Of a DNA stretch of 64,000 nucleotides, positions 35,866 to 46,086 are shown in pieces; position 1 is the stretch's first letter, and each line of letters starts with the position of its first letter. The position numbers were made by a program, and so were the translations under genes. Under the pieces are notes generated by a model. It made no database searches. It saw nothing but the letters and a program-made list of their open reading frames with translations, and was not told the origin of the DNA. Where the stretch lies: positions 124,001 to 188,000 of the forward strand of contig DATGHU010000034.1 of the NCBI GenBank assembly GCA_035307765.1. The letters are read 5' to 3'. This stretch comes from a bacterium. Lineage in GTDB: Bacteria > Sysuimicrobiota > Sysuimicrobiia > Sysuimicrobiales > Segetimicrobiaceae.

Positions 35866-35906
35866 AAAAACGGGCGGGCCCCGGCCAGTTCCGCGGGGCC
35901 CGCCCG
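35866..35906 (-). terminator. Strong intrinsic terminator between convergent genes
   Basis: A perfect 13-bp stem (35871-35883 with 35894-35906, 10-base loop). On the minus strand it is followed by TTTTTAAGGGG, giving the classic stem plus U-tract downstream of the peptidase E gene. On the plus strand the same stem follows the stomatin gene without a U-tract. Confidence 0.8.
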
Positions 35907-36027
35907 GACCATCCAGTTCGCTCTGAAGACGTGAGATCGAGAAAATAAGGCGGTGCCGCTGGTCTCCCCGGACCTCCGGGGATGTCATCGACAGGCACGG
36001 ACGTTGCGAAGTCAGTGTGCGGTTACA

Positions 36028-36732
36028 TCACTCCAGATAGCGTGGGACCAGTTCAACTTCGCGCACCCCCTCGGCCGCATGCTCCACGCGCCAGGCGCGG
36101 GCCGCGGAACGGGATGCGACGATCTCGAAAAGATCCGTGCCCCGGTAGACGAGCGCCACGCCGTCATCGACCCCGAACCCGGGTGGAATGGCACCCTCGG
36201 CCACCGCACGCTGGAAGGCCGCCCGCCGATCCTTCTCTCCGTCATGGTGGGGACAGAAGCTACCGGCGATCAACCCAAGACCATCGCGCAGCGGCCGAAG
36301 CGGTCTTCCGAAAGAATCTGTCAGTCCCGCTTCAAACCAGCACAGCGCTCCGGCGCTGACGCCGCACAGGATGGTTCCTCGTTCCCACGCCTCACGAAAA
36401 ATGGCATCGAGGCCAGTGAGTCGCCAGATCGCCAGCAGGTAAGCGGTCGCGCCGCCTCCGACATAGACGATATCCTGGTCAAGAATGAACTGACGCAGGT
36501 CCTGGACGTTCCGATGAAACAGTCGCAAATGCGACGGTAAGCAGCGGTCAATGGTGTAGGCTTCGTAGAAGCGGACGATATAATTGTCCGAATCGCCGCT
36601 CGCCGTCGGCACAAAACAGATCTTCGGCAGCGGTGTGCGCGCGAGTGACAGAATGTAGCGGTCGAGGCGGGGATTCTCGGGCTCCGTGCTGAAGCCGCCC
36701 CCCCCTAGAGCCACGATGCAGGATTCTGTCAT
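36028..36732 (-). CDS. pepE: Peptidase E-like (S51) protein
   Basis: 234 aa from the ATG at 36732, with a longer start at 36795 possible. The type 1 glutamine amidotransferase-like fold shows IVALGGGGFSTEPENPRLDR, CFVPTASGDSDNYIVRFYEA, DIVYVGGGATAYLLAIWRLT, and the nucleophile elbow CGVSAGALCWFEAG with the catalytic Ser. PepE-type enzymes cut Asp-X dipeptides or act in related amide hydrolysis. It ends at a strong terminator. Upstream lies the ABC ATPase. Confidence 0.85.
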   Translation of the reverse strand: MTESCIVALGGGGFSTEPENPRLDRYILSLARTPLPKICFVPTASGDSDNYIVRFYEAYTIDRCLPSHLRLFHRNVQDLRQFILDQDIVYVGGGATAYLLAIWRLTGLDAIFREAWERGTILCGVSAGALCWFEAGLTDSFGRPLRPLRDGLGLIAGSFCPHHDGEKDRRAAFQRAVAEGAIPPGFGVDDGVALVYRGTDLFEIVASRSAARAWRVEHAAEGVREVELVPRYLE

Positions 36733-36927
36733 CGTCGCCTGCCTACCGTTCTCGCTCGGCATTGCCCGCGGATCAGTCAGCGGCGTCTCGGCCATAGCAC
36801 GGCGATGGACCTCGCGCGCGCGAAACGACCTGCCAAGATGCGCCGGGGGCCGAAATCCTGGAGCGGATTTGGGGGGGCGGCATACAAGGCGGGTCGACAG
36901 ATTGGACCCAGATCGCCCCGCGAGATC

Positions 36928-38028
<1,101 letters not shown>

Positions 38029-38145
38029 GTTGCACCCCCGGCGGCGGCCCAGTCTCTGCGCGGTTGCCCCGCGCCCAGTGAGTTGCCGCCACCGCCTGGG
38101 CTCTACGACACGGCGCCCTGCCTCCCCTTCCTCTCCACGCCCGGA

Positions 38146-39228
38146 TCAGGCATCGGCGGGGGCACCCGGACGCAGCGGCCGGCTCGTCCCCGCTTCCGCC
38201 TCCCGCTTCATCGCGTACAGGCGGCTGTCGGCAACCTGAAGGAGCCGCTCCCAATCCTCCGCGTCGATCGGCCAGGAAGCGATCCCCCAGGAGAAGCTGA
38301 CGTGCGCCCGGGTCCCCGCCCCATCCGGGATCAGGATTTCGAGGTGCCGGAGCCGGCTCAGCACCTCTTCTGCCTTGGCGGAGGGGGTTTCGGGGAACAT
38401 CAGGACGAACTCGTCTCCCCCGAACCGCGCCGCGAGGTCGGAGCCCCGAATCGCCTGCGTCAGGATCTCCCCTACCTGGACGAGCACCGTATCGCCCACC
38501 GTGTGCCCATAGACGTCGTTGACCAGCTTGAAGCGATTCAGATCGAGCAGCGCCATGCTCAGTTCATATCCCGCCCGCCGGCTCCGTTCTAATTCCGCCT
38601 CGAGCCGATCCAGAAAGCAGCGCCGGTTGGCCAACCCGGTCAGGGCATCGGTCGCCGCCAGTTCCTTCATCCGCTCGTGCAAACGTGCCACCTCAACCGC
38701 GCCGGCGAGATACCGAGCGACAACGGTCAGCAGGTGCAGTTCCGCTTCCGTGAACGCCCCGGCCGTGGCCCGGTAGGCACTCAGCACCCCAATCGGGCGG
38801 CCGTGAACCATCAGCGGGGCGTAAATTGCCGACCGGAGGATCGGGTCCAGTCGGTGGGTGCGGGGGTCGGCGTGCATGTCGGGCACGATCAGCGGGGCGC
38901 CGGTGTCCATGACCACCCAGAGCAGACCCTGGCCGCGCCAGAACTCCTTCCCGTGAAAGCTGTCGCGCAACCCGGAAGTGGCCCGGACCCTCAGGATCTC
39001 CGGGTTGCGGACGTCCAGCAGGGAGACCGCGCACGAGTCGAACCTCGTCTCCTCGCGGAGGGCCTGCATCACATCCGCGAGCAGGTCGGACAGGCTGAGC
39101 ACTGCGGTAAACTCCGTGGCCAGCCGCGCCAAAAAGGCCAGCGCCTCATTCGAATCCCGCACCACGGCGTGACCCTCCGGCTGGGGCGGGGCGTCCCCCG
39201 GTCCGCGCGATCCCTTGTCCGCGGTCAT
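38146..39228 (-). CDS. GAF-GGDEF diguanylate cyclase
   Basis: 360 aa soluble protein. A GAF domain covers about residues 30-185 (LDVRNPEILRVRATSGLRDS, IYAPLMVHGRPIGVLSAYRA). The GGDEF domain follows (TDALTGLANRRCFLDRLEAE), with the active-site loop RFGGDEFVLMFP (270-274) and the product-inhibition I-site RGSD at 261-264, five residues upstream as required. It should make cyclic di-GMP with feedback inhibition. Its ATG overlaps the stop of the HD-GYP phosphodiesterase gene by 4 bases. Confidence 0.93.
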   Translation of the reverse strand: MTADKGSRGPGDAPPQPEGHAVVRDSNEALAFLARLATEFTAVLSLSDLLADVMQALREETRFDSCAVSLLDVRNPEILRVRATSGLRDSFHGKEFWRGQGLLWVVMDTGAPLIVPDMHADPRTHRLDPILRSAIYAPLMVHGRPIGVLSAYRATAGAFTEAELHLLTVVARYLAGAVEVARLHERMKELAATDALTGLANRRCFLDRLEAELERSRRAGYELSMALLDLNRFKLVNDVYGHTVGDTVLVQVGEILTQAIRGSDLAARFGGDEFVLMFPETPSAKAEEVLSRLRHLEILIPDGAGTRAHVSFSWGIASWPIDAEDWERLLQVADSRLYAMKREAEAGTSRPLRPGAPADA

Positions 39229-40910
39229 GCGCGATTCCCCTGTAGGACCTTCACCCGGTCAATGACCTGACAGAACACGTCGACGATCCGCGGATCGAAC
39301 CGAGTGCCGGCGCATCCCCGCAACTCCGCGATGGCCTCCTCGTGCGATTGGGCCTGCTTATAGGGCCGGTCATCGGTGATGGCACTGTAGGTGTCGACGA
39401 CGGCGAGGATGCGCGCCCCCAGGGGGATGTCCTCTCCCTCCACGCCGTCCGGATACCCCGATCCGTCCCAGCGCTCTTGGTGGTGGCGCACGATCCTTGC
39501 GACCCCGTGCATCCGCTCTGTCGGCGCGAGGATCCCCTCGCCCACGACCGGGTGCTGTCGCATCACGATTTGCTCCGAGGCCGTCAGCGGACCGGACTTC
39601 CTCAGGATCTCATCGGGCACCCCGATCTTGCCGATGTCATGGAGAAGGGCTCCCCAGCGAACGTCCCGAATCTCGTCGTCTCCGCATCCCAGCCCCCGGG
39701 CCACGGCCTCCGCCAGGTGGGCGATGCGTTCGCTGTGGCCCGCGGTGTAACTGTCCCGGGCGTCCATCGTCCGGGCCAGCGCCAGCACCATCTGAAGGTA
39801 GGACTGTTCAAGATTCTGGTAGAGCCGGGCGCGGCGAATCGCCGTCCCCCCGACCTCGGCAATCCCATCGAGGAGGCGCACCTCCGCGTCGGTGAAGGGC
39901 CGGGTGCCGGGGCTGCGCTTGCGGCCGAGCCCCAACGTGCCGATTGTCTCCCGCTCCGACCGAACCGGGACGATTACGATGGGGCCCACGGCCAGGAACG
40001 GCGAGGGGTCGAACCCGGGGATGGACGCCGCGGTCGCGAAGTCGTCCGTGATGTAGGCCGCACCGGTCTGGACGGCGCGCCCGAACGGGCTCCCGGCAAC
40101 CGAAAATGTCCCCCCCGCCTGCTCGAACACCTTGCCCACCGCGCAAACCCGGATCAGGGTTTGGCCGTCGGCCAGGAGGGCGAGGGTGCCGTGATCGGCC
40201 TGCAGCAGTTGCATGGCCTGCGCAACGAGGATGGGGTACATCTCGTCCGCGTTGCGCGCAGCCCGCAGGCGCCGGCTGAGGTCGTAAAACGCCTCGAGCT
40301 CGGCCGTCCGCTGCGCCTGGGCCTGGTCGAGGAGTCCACCCCACCAGGTCCGCTCGACGGTGGTCCGATACTCCTGCGCCGCCATGTCCAGCACGAGGGC
40401 GAGGAAGAATCCCCCGGCGATGAAGGCGCCGAGCCGGAAGCCCGTCGTTTCGAGCGCGGCCCCCTGCCCCGCGCGCAGCCAGAGGATGATGATCATCCCG
40501 GCCATGGCCATCGACGAGGCCAGGGCCTGCCTGAGGTTCAACCTGGCGACGGCCTCAAGAATGGTCAGATAGTAGAGGTACAGAAATGGGCTGCCGAGCC
40601 CCCCGGAGATGACCACCACCACGGTGACCACGATGATGTCGAGGGCGATGATCAGATCCGCCTTCCTCAGCAGGGCGATCCACTGCGGACCGACCGCGAG
40701 CATGATGACATATCCGCCGAGGAGCATCACGATGGCGGTAACCGCGGGGTGGGTGACTCGGATCACCTCAAACCAGAGCGCCGGGATCAGCGACAGCAGG
40801 ACCAGAACCCGGACAAGGCTGATCCACTCTTCGCCCGTGCGGGCCCCGAGCCTGACCGGCGGAGGGGAAGCCGGCAGCAGGGAAGCATCGACTTCAATCC
40901 GTGTGGACAC
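39225..40910 (-). CDS. Membrane GAF-HD-GYP cyclic di-GMP phosphodiesterase
   Basis: 561 aa. About six N-terminal membrane helices span residues 30-180, rich in Val and Leu. A GAF domain follows at about 205-365. The HD-GYP domain contains TAGHSERIAHLAEAVARGLG, the metal dyad HDIGKIGVPDEIL (424-436) and HHQERWDGSGYPDGVEGEDI with GYP at 485-487. HD-GYP proteins hydrolyse c-di-GMP to pGpG or GMP. It overlaps the following GGDEF gene (ATGA), so the opposing enzymes are co-made. Confidence 0.92.
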   Translation of the reverse strand: MSTRIEVDASLLPASPPPVRLGARTGEEWISLVRVLVLLSLIPALWFEVIRVTHPAVTAIVMLLGGYVIMLAVGPQWIALLRKADLIIALDIIVVTVVVVISGGLGSPFLYLYYLTILEAVARLNLRQALASSMAMAGMIIILWLRAGQGAALETTGFRLGAFIAGGFFLALVLDMAAQEYRTTVERTWWGGLLDQAQAQRTAELEAFYDLSRRLRAARNADEMYPILVAQAMQLLQADHGTLALLADGQTLIRVCAVGKVFEQAGGTFSVAGSPFGRAVQTGAAYITDDFATAASIPGFDPSPFLAVGPIVIVPVRSERETIGTLGLGRKRSPGTRPFTDAEVRLLDGIAEVGGTAIRRARLYQNLEQSYLQMVLALARTMDARDSYTAGHSERIAHLAEAVARGLGCGDDEIRDVRWGALLHDIGKIGVPDEILRKSGPLTASEQIVMRQHPVVGEGILAPTERMHGVARIVRHHQERWDGSGYPDGVEGEDIPLGARILAVVDTYSAITDDRPYKQAQSHEEAIAELRGCAGTRFDPRIVDVFCQVIDRVKVLQGNRA

Positions 40911-41276
40911 CGCCGCGCATCCCTTCCCCGTTTCCGTATGGCATCCGCTCGCCGGGGCGGCCCGTCCGCCGGGTGCCGTGGACCCAAACCGTGGAAGGCG
41001 CTCTGAGGACGGGCACGGACCGGCACGCCGCTCCCGACCGCCGCGGTTTGGCCGGCGTGCACGGCGTCATGCGCCGCCTCCGTTGTCGTTCGGGCCACAG
41101 TCTCCTGATGAGACAAACTATGCCCATTTCGGGATGGGCCGAGACCTGAACGCCCCACCGCGGGCGGTGGGGCGGGCTGCAAACGGGCGCGCGGCGGGAA
41201 AAACCTGCCGGGAGATGCGGAAATCCTCACGTCGTGGTCCTGACGTGAACGCCGCCGCGTCCGCCTCGAGGCCGGA
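40911..41276 (-). other. Intergenic leader upstream of the c-di-GMP genes, structured
   Basis: 366 bases between the PGI/PMI gene and the HD-GYP gene. Three hairpins occur: GTCTC-CTGAT-GAGAC (41100-41114), GCCCAT-ATGGGC (41122-41139) and a 10-bp GC stem CGCCCCACCG / CGGTGGGGCG (41151-41174). The GTCTC arm could also pair with a second GAGAC at 41141-41145. No known riboswitch consensus (c-di-GMP-I, c-di-GMP-II) is met. No gene is supported. Confidence 0.4.
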
Positions 41277-42335
41277 TCAGCCGACCTGCCGCAACCCCTG
41301 CTTGATGGTGGTGATGATCTCGATTGGAGTGGGATCGATGCCGCGAAGGCAGGCCAGGTAGACGCTGACGAGGTCGCCCGTGAGCACCAGTGAGAGCAAT
41401 CTGGCGAGGCGGCCCGTCCCGTGTGCCCGCACTTGGTGGACGCCGGCGGCGGGACCGAACGCCAGATCACACGTCAACTCGATGCGTCGAAGTGAGCGCG
41501 GGTCCTCGGTGCCGTCCAGCAGCACGACGACGGCGAAGAGTGCCGCCAGTGCCGGCGGAGCTCCCCACCCGACCGTTTCATTATGGTTCAGCTCGGGAAA
41601 CGCATTGCACGCCGCCAGCGTCTTGCTGTTCTCGTTGAACTGGCACTTCCAACGGCGTGCGGCGGCCTCGAGCCACGGGGAGGAGGCGTAGACGACCGGG
41701 ATCCTCCCCGCCAACCGCTCCGCCAGCTCCTTGGCGGGGTTCCGGGCCGAAGGGACCTGGGGCCCGTTCTCCGCCGCCAACGTCTCCAGGACCGCGGCGG
41801 CGTCCTCCACTTCGGCGCCGCACGGCGCAACGAGACCCCAGCGCTCCAGCGCCGCGAGGATCGGGATCATGAGATATCCAAGCGCGGCGCGAGGGGCGAG
41901 GCCGCCCGGCACCACGACACCGGCGCGGCGTGCGGTCTCCTCCAGCGTCCCCCCGGACGTGACGGCAAACAGCACGGCCCCGGCGCGTTCGGCCTGTGCG
42001 GCGGCCGCAAGGGTCTCCTCGGTCGTGCCGGAATAACTGGCCGCAATCACGATGGAGCGCCGGCCGACAAATGCGGGCAGGTCGTAGCCCCGGACCACGG
42101 TGACGGGCACGGGAACCCGAGGCGCCAGGTATCCGCCGAGCAGGTCGCCGCCGATCGCCGATCCGCCCATCCCGCAGACAACGAGGTGCTCCGTACGGTC
42201 GGGCAGCACGGGAAGCGGGGCCGCGGAGCCGAGGCGCCACGCCTCGCGAATCTGTCGGGGCAGTCCAAGGACGCACTCGAGCATTCCCGACGGGTCACAG
42301 GCCCGCAACCGTGCGGGGGCGTCGAGCGCCGACAT
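41277..42335 (-). CDS. Bifunctional phosphoglucose/phosphomannose isomerase
   Basis: 352 aa from the ATG at 42335 (MSALDAPARLRACDPSGMLE). SIS-fold motifs: HLVVCGMGGSAIGGDLLGGY, IVIAASYSGTTEETLAAAAQ and the catalytic AFPELNHNETVGW. Family length is about 330-350. It interconverts glucose-6-P, fructose-6-P and mannose-6-P. This links gluconeogenesis (GlpX) to the glycosyl transfer genes on the other strand, which start 145 bases away and diverge from it. Confidence 0.92.
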   Translation of the reverse strand: MSALDAPARLRACDPSGMLECVLGLPRQIREAWRLGSAAPLPVLPDRTEHLVVCGMGGSAIGGDLLGGYLAPRVPVPVTVVRGYDLPAFVGRRSIVIAASYSGTTEETLAAAAQAERAGAVLFAVTSGGTLEETARRAGVVVPGGLAPRAALGYLMIPILAALERWGLVAPCGAEVEDAAAVLETLAAENGPQVPSARNPAKELAERLAGRIPVVYASSPWLEAAARRWKCQFNENSKTLAACNAFPELNHNETVGWGAPPALAALFAVVVLLDGTEDPRSLRRIELTCDLAFGPAAGVHQVRAHGTGRLARLLSLVLTGDLVSVYLACLRGIDPTPIEIITTIKQGLRQVG

Positions 42336-42351
42336 GTGTGAATCATTCGCC

Positions 42352-42366
42352 GGAGCGCGGCGCTCC
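42352..42366. repeat. Short perfect palindrome in divergent promoter region
   Basis: GGAGCGC-G-GCGCTCC, 15 bases, between the divergent PGI/PMI gene and the carbohydrate operon. A candidate operator for both directions; GC-rich palindromes of this length also occur by chance in such DNA. Confidence 0.3.
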
Positions 42367-42479
42367 CCCCCTCCTCCCCGAGAGATGCGCAGGGAGACCC
42401 ATCCTGGAACCCGAACCACACTCCCTGCCGACGCGGTTTCAATCCCGCGACGGAGCCGGAACAGGTGGGGGCATGATCC

Positions 42480-42887
42480 GTGCGGCCCAAGCAGACCGAA
42501 GAGCGGAACGGGCGGGAGCGGCCGCCGGATCGTCCGAGGCCGGGAGGGCGGTCGATCGACATTCACGGCCTCTTGACCAACCGGGAGTACATCAAGGTGA
42601 CCGCGTACGTGCTGCCGCGCCGCACGAAGATCCGGGTCCTCGACATGATGGAACGGCTCAGGCAGCGTCGCCGGGCGCGCCCGCCGGCGGCCGAGGGCCG
42701 CCCCGGGCCGATCCCGGAGATGACCGGGGGCGAACTGGTGCGGGAAATCAACTGGCGGATCGGCACGCTCCCTCCGGAGGATGCGGAGGCCCTCGTCCGG
42801 TACCTCGGCCGCTTGACCCGCTGGCGCCGGGGCCGGAGGGGGGGCACCGACCCTACCGCGCCCGGCGCACGCGGAGATCCCGGCTGA
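42480..42887 (+). CDS. Unrecognised basic protein heading the glycosyltransferase operon
   Basis: 135 aa from a GTG at 42480 with GGTGGGGG upstream. The N-terminal 25 and C-terminal 20 residues are Arg/Pro/Gly-rich and probably disordered. The middle reads LLTNREYIKVTAYVLPRRTK and ELVREINWRIGTLPPEDAEA, a small helical domain that I do not recognise. No signal peptide or membrane segment. Its stop overlaps the glycosyltransferase start (TGATG), so co-translation is likely. It could be a regulator or a small partner of the transferase. Confidence 0.6.
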   Translation: MRPKQTEERNGRERPPDRPRPGGRSIDIHGLLTNREYIKVTAYVLPRRTKIRVLDMMERLRQRRRARPPAAEGRPGPIPEMTGGELVREINWRIGTLPPEDAEALVRYLGRLTRWRRGRRGGTDPTAPGARGDPG

Positions 42888-44143
42888 TGCCGCGCGTGAC
42901 GCTGCTCCACTACACGACGCCCCCCGTAGTGGGCGGCGTGGAAGGAGTCGTGGCCCGGCACGCACAGTTGCTCGCCGCGGCGGGGCTCGAGGTGCAGGTC
43001 CTCACCGGGCGGGGCGGACCGATCGGCCGGGGCGTCCGGCTCCACCGCCTCCCCCTGCTCGATTCGCGGCACCGCCGTGTGATCGCCGTCACCCGCGAGC
43101 TCGAGGCCGGACGCGTCACCGGCGCATTCGAGGCGCTCGTGTCGGAGATCGAGGCGAACCTCCGCGGCGCGCTGGCAGGGTGCGAGGTCTGCGTCGTGCA
43201 CAATGCGCTCACCCTGCACAAGAACCTGGCCCTCACCGCCGCGCTACACCGGCTTGCCACCCGGCGGCTTCCCGCGCGACTGGTGGCCTGGTGCCACGAC
43301 CTGGCGTGGACGAACCCGCAGTACACCGTGGACCTCCACCCTGGCGCCCCGTGGTCCCTGCTGCGGACGGCGATCCCGGGGGGAACCTACGTCACGGTCT
43401 CCCGCGACCGCCAGCGGGACCTCGGCGTCCTTCTCGGGAAGCCGGAGGCCGACATCAACGTCATTCCGAACGGGGTCGACCCGGCCGCCTTCCTGCGCCT
43501 GACGCCCACCGGCCGGTGGCTGGCCGCCACCCTGCGGCTGTGGGAGCAGCAGGTGGTCCTGTTGTTGCCGGTGCGGATCACCAGGCGCAAACGCATCGAG
43601 TATGCGCTGCACGTGGTCGCGGAGATGGTGCGACGCGAGATGGCCGTGCGGCTGCTGGTCAGCGGTCCGCTCGGCGCGCACAACCCCAGGAACCGGGGCT
43701 ACCTTGAGGAACTCCGGACCCTACGAGCGGGTCTGGGGCTGGATGAACAGGTGGTGTTCTGCTCGGACCTCTCCGGGCGGGACGGGCGCCGCCTCCGGCT
43801 CTCCGACCGGACGATGACGGACCTCTACCTCCTGGCCGACGCGCTGCTCCTACCGAGCCGACAGGAGGGATTCGGGCTTCCGCTGCTCGAGGCCGGGCTG
43901 GCCCGCCTGCCGGCGTGGACCACCGCCTTGCCGCCCCTGCGTGAGATCGGGGGCGATACGATCCACACCTTCGATCCGGAGGAGCCCCCCGCCGGGGTGG
44001 CACTCCGGCTGCTCCATGCGTTGATGGAGGAGGAGGGATACCGCCTCCGACGGCGCGTCCTCACCTCGTACTCCTGGGAGGGCATCATGCGCGAGCGGAT
44101 CATCCCGCTGCTCAACCGCCTCGTCGCGGTGGGCCGGCCATGA
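42887..44143 (+). CDS. GT-B family glycosyltransferase (group 1)
   Basis: 418 aa from the ATG at 42887. The N-terminal Rossmann fold opens with LLHYTTPPVVGGVEGVVARH. VTVSRDRQRDLGVLLG and NVIPNGVDPAAFLRL are the linker region of GT4-like enzymes. LLPVRITRRKRIEYALHVVA and the E-x7-E nucleotide-sugar motif SRQEGFGLPLLEAGLARLP follow. The acceptor is unknown. Its ATGA overlap with glucosyl-3-phosphoglycerate synthase suggests it may extend or modify a glucosylglycerate-type solute, for example as a mannosyl- or glucosyl-transferase; this is an inference from position only. Confidence 0.82.
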   Translation: MPRVTLLHYTTPPVVGGVEGVVARHAQLLAAAGLEVQVLTGRGGPIGRGVRLHRLPLLDSRHRRVIAVTRELEAGRVTGAFEALVSEIEANLRGALAGCEVCVVHNALTLHKNLALTAALHRLATRRLPARLVAWCHDLAWTNPQYTVDLHPGAPWSLLRTAIPGGTYVTVSRDRQRDLGVLLGKPEADINVIPNGVDPAAFLRLTPTGRWLAATLRLWEQQVVLLLPVRITRRKRIEYALHVVAEMVRREMAVRLLVSGPLGAHNPRNRGYLEELRTLRAGLGLDEQVVFCSDLSGRDGRRLRLSDRTMTDLYLLADALLLPSRQEGFGLPLLEAGLARLPAWTTALPPLREIGGDTIHTFDPEEPPAGVALRLLHALMEEEGYRLRRRVLTSYSWEGIMRERIIPLLNRLVAVGRP

Positions 44144-45225
44144 CCGGACCACAGGCCGGCGGTCCAGGATCGCCCGCGGTCCGCCCCGGAAGGCGGGGGG
44201 CGGTGCCGGAGCGCCGGTCCACCTCGGTGGACGAGTGGTTCGCGAACCACACCTTTGACGCGGGGGCGTTCAGCGACCTCGCCGCCCTGCTCGCGCTCAA
44301 GCGGGCCCAGGGGGTGACGATCAGCCTCGGCCTCCCCGCGCTCAACGAGGAAGCCACGATCGGCCGGGAGATCGAGGTCCTCCGTCGGACGCTCGTGGAG
44401 GAGGTCCCCCTTCTCGATGAAATCGTCGTGATCGACAGCGGATCCGACGACGGAACCGCGGGGGTGGCGCGTCACCTGGGGGTCCCCACCTATCACCAAG
44501 CGGAGATCCTCCCCGAGCAGGGCACCTATCACGGAAAGGGCGAGGCGCTGTGGAAGAGCCTGCACATCCTCCGCGGGGACCTGATCGTCTGGGTGGACAC
44601 CGATATTCGCAACATTCATCCGAAGTTCGTCTATGGGCTGATCGGCCCGCTGCTGCAGGAGCCGTCGATCGGCTACGTCAAGGGGTTCTACCGGCGTCCG
44701 ATCAAGGTGGGCGGACGGCGCAACGAGTCGGGCGGCGGCCGGGTGACCGAGCTCACCGCGCGGCCGCTGCTCAATCTGTTCTTCCCCGAGCTTTCGGGGG
44801 TGATCCAGCCGCTGGCGGGCGAATACGCCGGGCGACGCGAGCTCCTCGAGCACCTCCCCTTCTTCACGGGGTACGGGGTTGAGGTCGGCCTGCTCATCGA
44901 CGTCCTCCGCCACCTCGGGCTTGACGGCATCGCCCAGGTGAATCTAGACTCGCGTGTGCACCGCAATCGGGATCTCACCCCGCTGTCGGTCATGGCCTTT
45001 GCCATCGTGCAGGTCGTGATGACCCGCGTGGGCGAGCAGCTGCGCGCCCCGCTGCGCGAGTGGATGAACACGGCGATGACGCTCGTCAGCCTCGACGGCG
45101 GCCGCTCTCTCGAAGTGCGCGAGGTCTTGGAACGCGAGCGGCCGCCGATCATCACCATCCCCGAGTACCGACACCAACGGGCGCTCATCGGGTCGGCCCG
45201 GGGGGCAGCGGCGGGAGCCCGCTGA
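44140..45225 (+). CDS. gpgS: Glucosyl-3-phosphoglycerate synthase
   Basis: 361 aa GT81-type GT-A enzyme transferring glucose from an NDP-glucose to 3-phosphoglycerate. It has DEWFANHTFDAGAFSDLAAL, SLGLPALNEEATIGREIEVL, VIDSGSDDGTAGVARHLGVP, the metal-binding DTD at residues 153-155 (VWVDTDIRNIHPKFVYGL), and GGGRVTELTARPLLNLFFPE. The product is dephosphorylated to glucosylglycerate, a compatible solute and, in some bacteria, a primer for polymethylated polysaccharides. No GpgP-type phosphatase is recognised nearby. It overlaps the glycosyltransferase by 4 bases. Confidence 0.93.
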   Translation: MTGPQAGGPGSPAVRPGRRGAVPERRSTSVDEWFANHTFDAGAFSDLAALLALKRAQGVTISLGLPALNEEATIGREIEVLRRTLVEEVPLLDEIVVIDSGSDDGTAGVARHLGVPTYHQAEILPEQGTYHGKGEALWKSLHILRGDLIVWVDTDIRNIHPKFVYGLIGPLLQEPSIGYVKGFYRRPIKVGGRRNESGGGRVTELTARPLLNLFFPELSGVIQPLAGEYAGRRELLEHLPFFTGYGVEVGLLIDVLRHLGLDGIAQVNLDSRVHRNRDLTPLSVMAFAIVQVVMTRVGEQLRAPLREWMNTAMTLVSLDGGRSLEVREVLERERPPIITIPEYRHQRALIGSARGAAAGAR

Positions 45226-45226
45226 G

Positions 45227-46066
45227 ATGGATCCGCTCGAACCCCTCCGCCAGGTCGGACGGGATCTGCTGAACCCCGAGCGAATCGCCGGCACCATCGA
45301 AGCCGTGATCTGGCTTTCGGTCATCGCGATCGGTGCGTGGGTGGCGCTGCGCCTCTCGCTCGGCGTGGTGCGCCGCACGGCGGCGTGGCGGGTCGGCCAC
45401 CCCGCCGCACGCCTCCAGCCGATTCTGGAAGGGTTGCTCCGGTACGTGATCGTCTTCACGGCGATCGTGCTGATGCTTGCCGCGATGCGGGTCGATATCA
45501 CCCCGGTGCTCGCCAGTGCCACCGTCCTCGGCCTGACGCTCGGCTTCGGGGCCCAGTACATCATCCGGGATCTGCTGGCGGGCGTCTTCCTGGTTTCCGA
45601 GGGCATCATCCAGACGGGGGACTCCGTGCGCGTGGACGGCGATCTCGGGACCGTCGAGCGCGTCACGCTCCGGTTCACGCAGATCCGGATGTTCTCGGGT
45701 GAACTCGTGACGATGCCCAACGGCACCATCGCGAAGATCGGCAACCTGAGCCGCGGCTTCGCGCGAGCGATCGTCCAAGTCCTTGTGCCCTACAATGCCC
45801 ACGCCTCGAAGGCGCTCGAGGCGCTCCGCGACGCGGCGCAGACGTGGGCCGCTTCCCAGGCTGCGGACGGCCTGGCCGCCCCAACGATCGACGGCGTCGT
45901 GGAGCTGCACGACACGGGCGCGGTGTTGCAGTGCTCGGTCCGCGTCCCGCCGGGGCGCCAGGACGCGGTGGCCGCCGAACTCCGCCGCCACGTCTTGGAG
46001 GCGATGGGACACCGCGGGATCGTCCCGGGGGCGACGCTCTCCGCGCCGACGCCACCGCCGCCGTAA
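45227..46066 (+). CDS. MscS-family small-conductance mechanosensitive channel
   Basis: 279 aa, a minimal MscS. It has three membrane helices, the third with the pore-lining pattern ASATVLGLTLGFGAQYIIRD. LAGVFLVSEGIIQTGDSVRV and the beta-domain MFSGELVTMPNGTIAKIGNL follow. It releases solutes on hypo-osmotic shock. Its start lies one base after gpgS, placing solute synthesis and solute release in one message. The C-terminus ends in a proline run. Confidence 0.93.
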   Translation: MDPLEPLRQVGRDLLNPERIAGTIEAVIWLSVIAIGAWVALRLSLGVVRRTAAWRVGHPAARLQPILEGLLRYVIVFTAIVLMLAAMRVDITPVLASATVLGLTLGFGAQYIIRDLLAGVFLVSEGIIQTGDSVRVDGDLGTVERVTLRFTQIRMFSGELVTMPNGTIAKIGNLSRGFARAIVQVLVPYNAHASKALEALRDAAQTWAASQAADGLAAPTIDGVVELHDTGAVLQCSVRVPPGRQDAVAAELRRHVLEAMGHRGIVPGATLSAPTPPPP

Positions 46067-46086
46067 CCGGCGGGGGGTAGCGCGCC

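Noticed and set aside
41105-41112. CTGATGAG, resembling the core of a hammerhead ribozyme
   Set aside because: The GAAA and cleavage-site parts of the core are not present at the required positions.
42436-42448. Sequence GTTTCAATCCCGC, similar to the end of many CRISPR repeats
   Set aside because: It occurs once, with no second copy at spacer distance and no cas genes.
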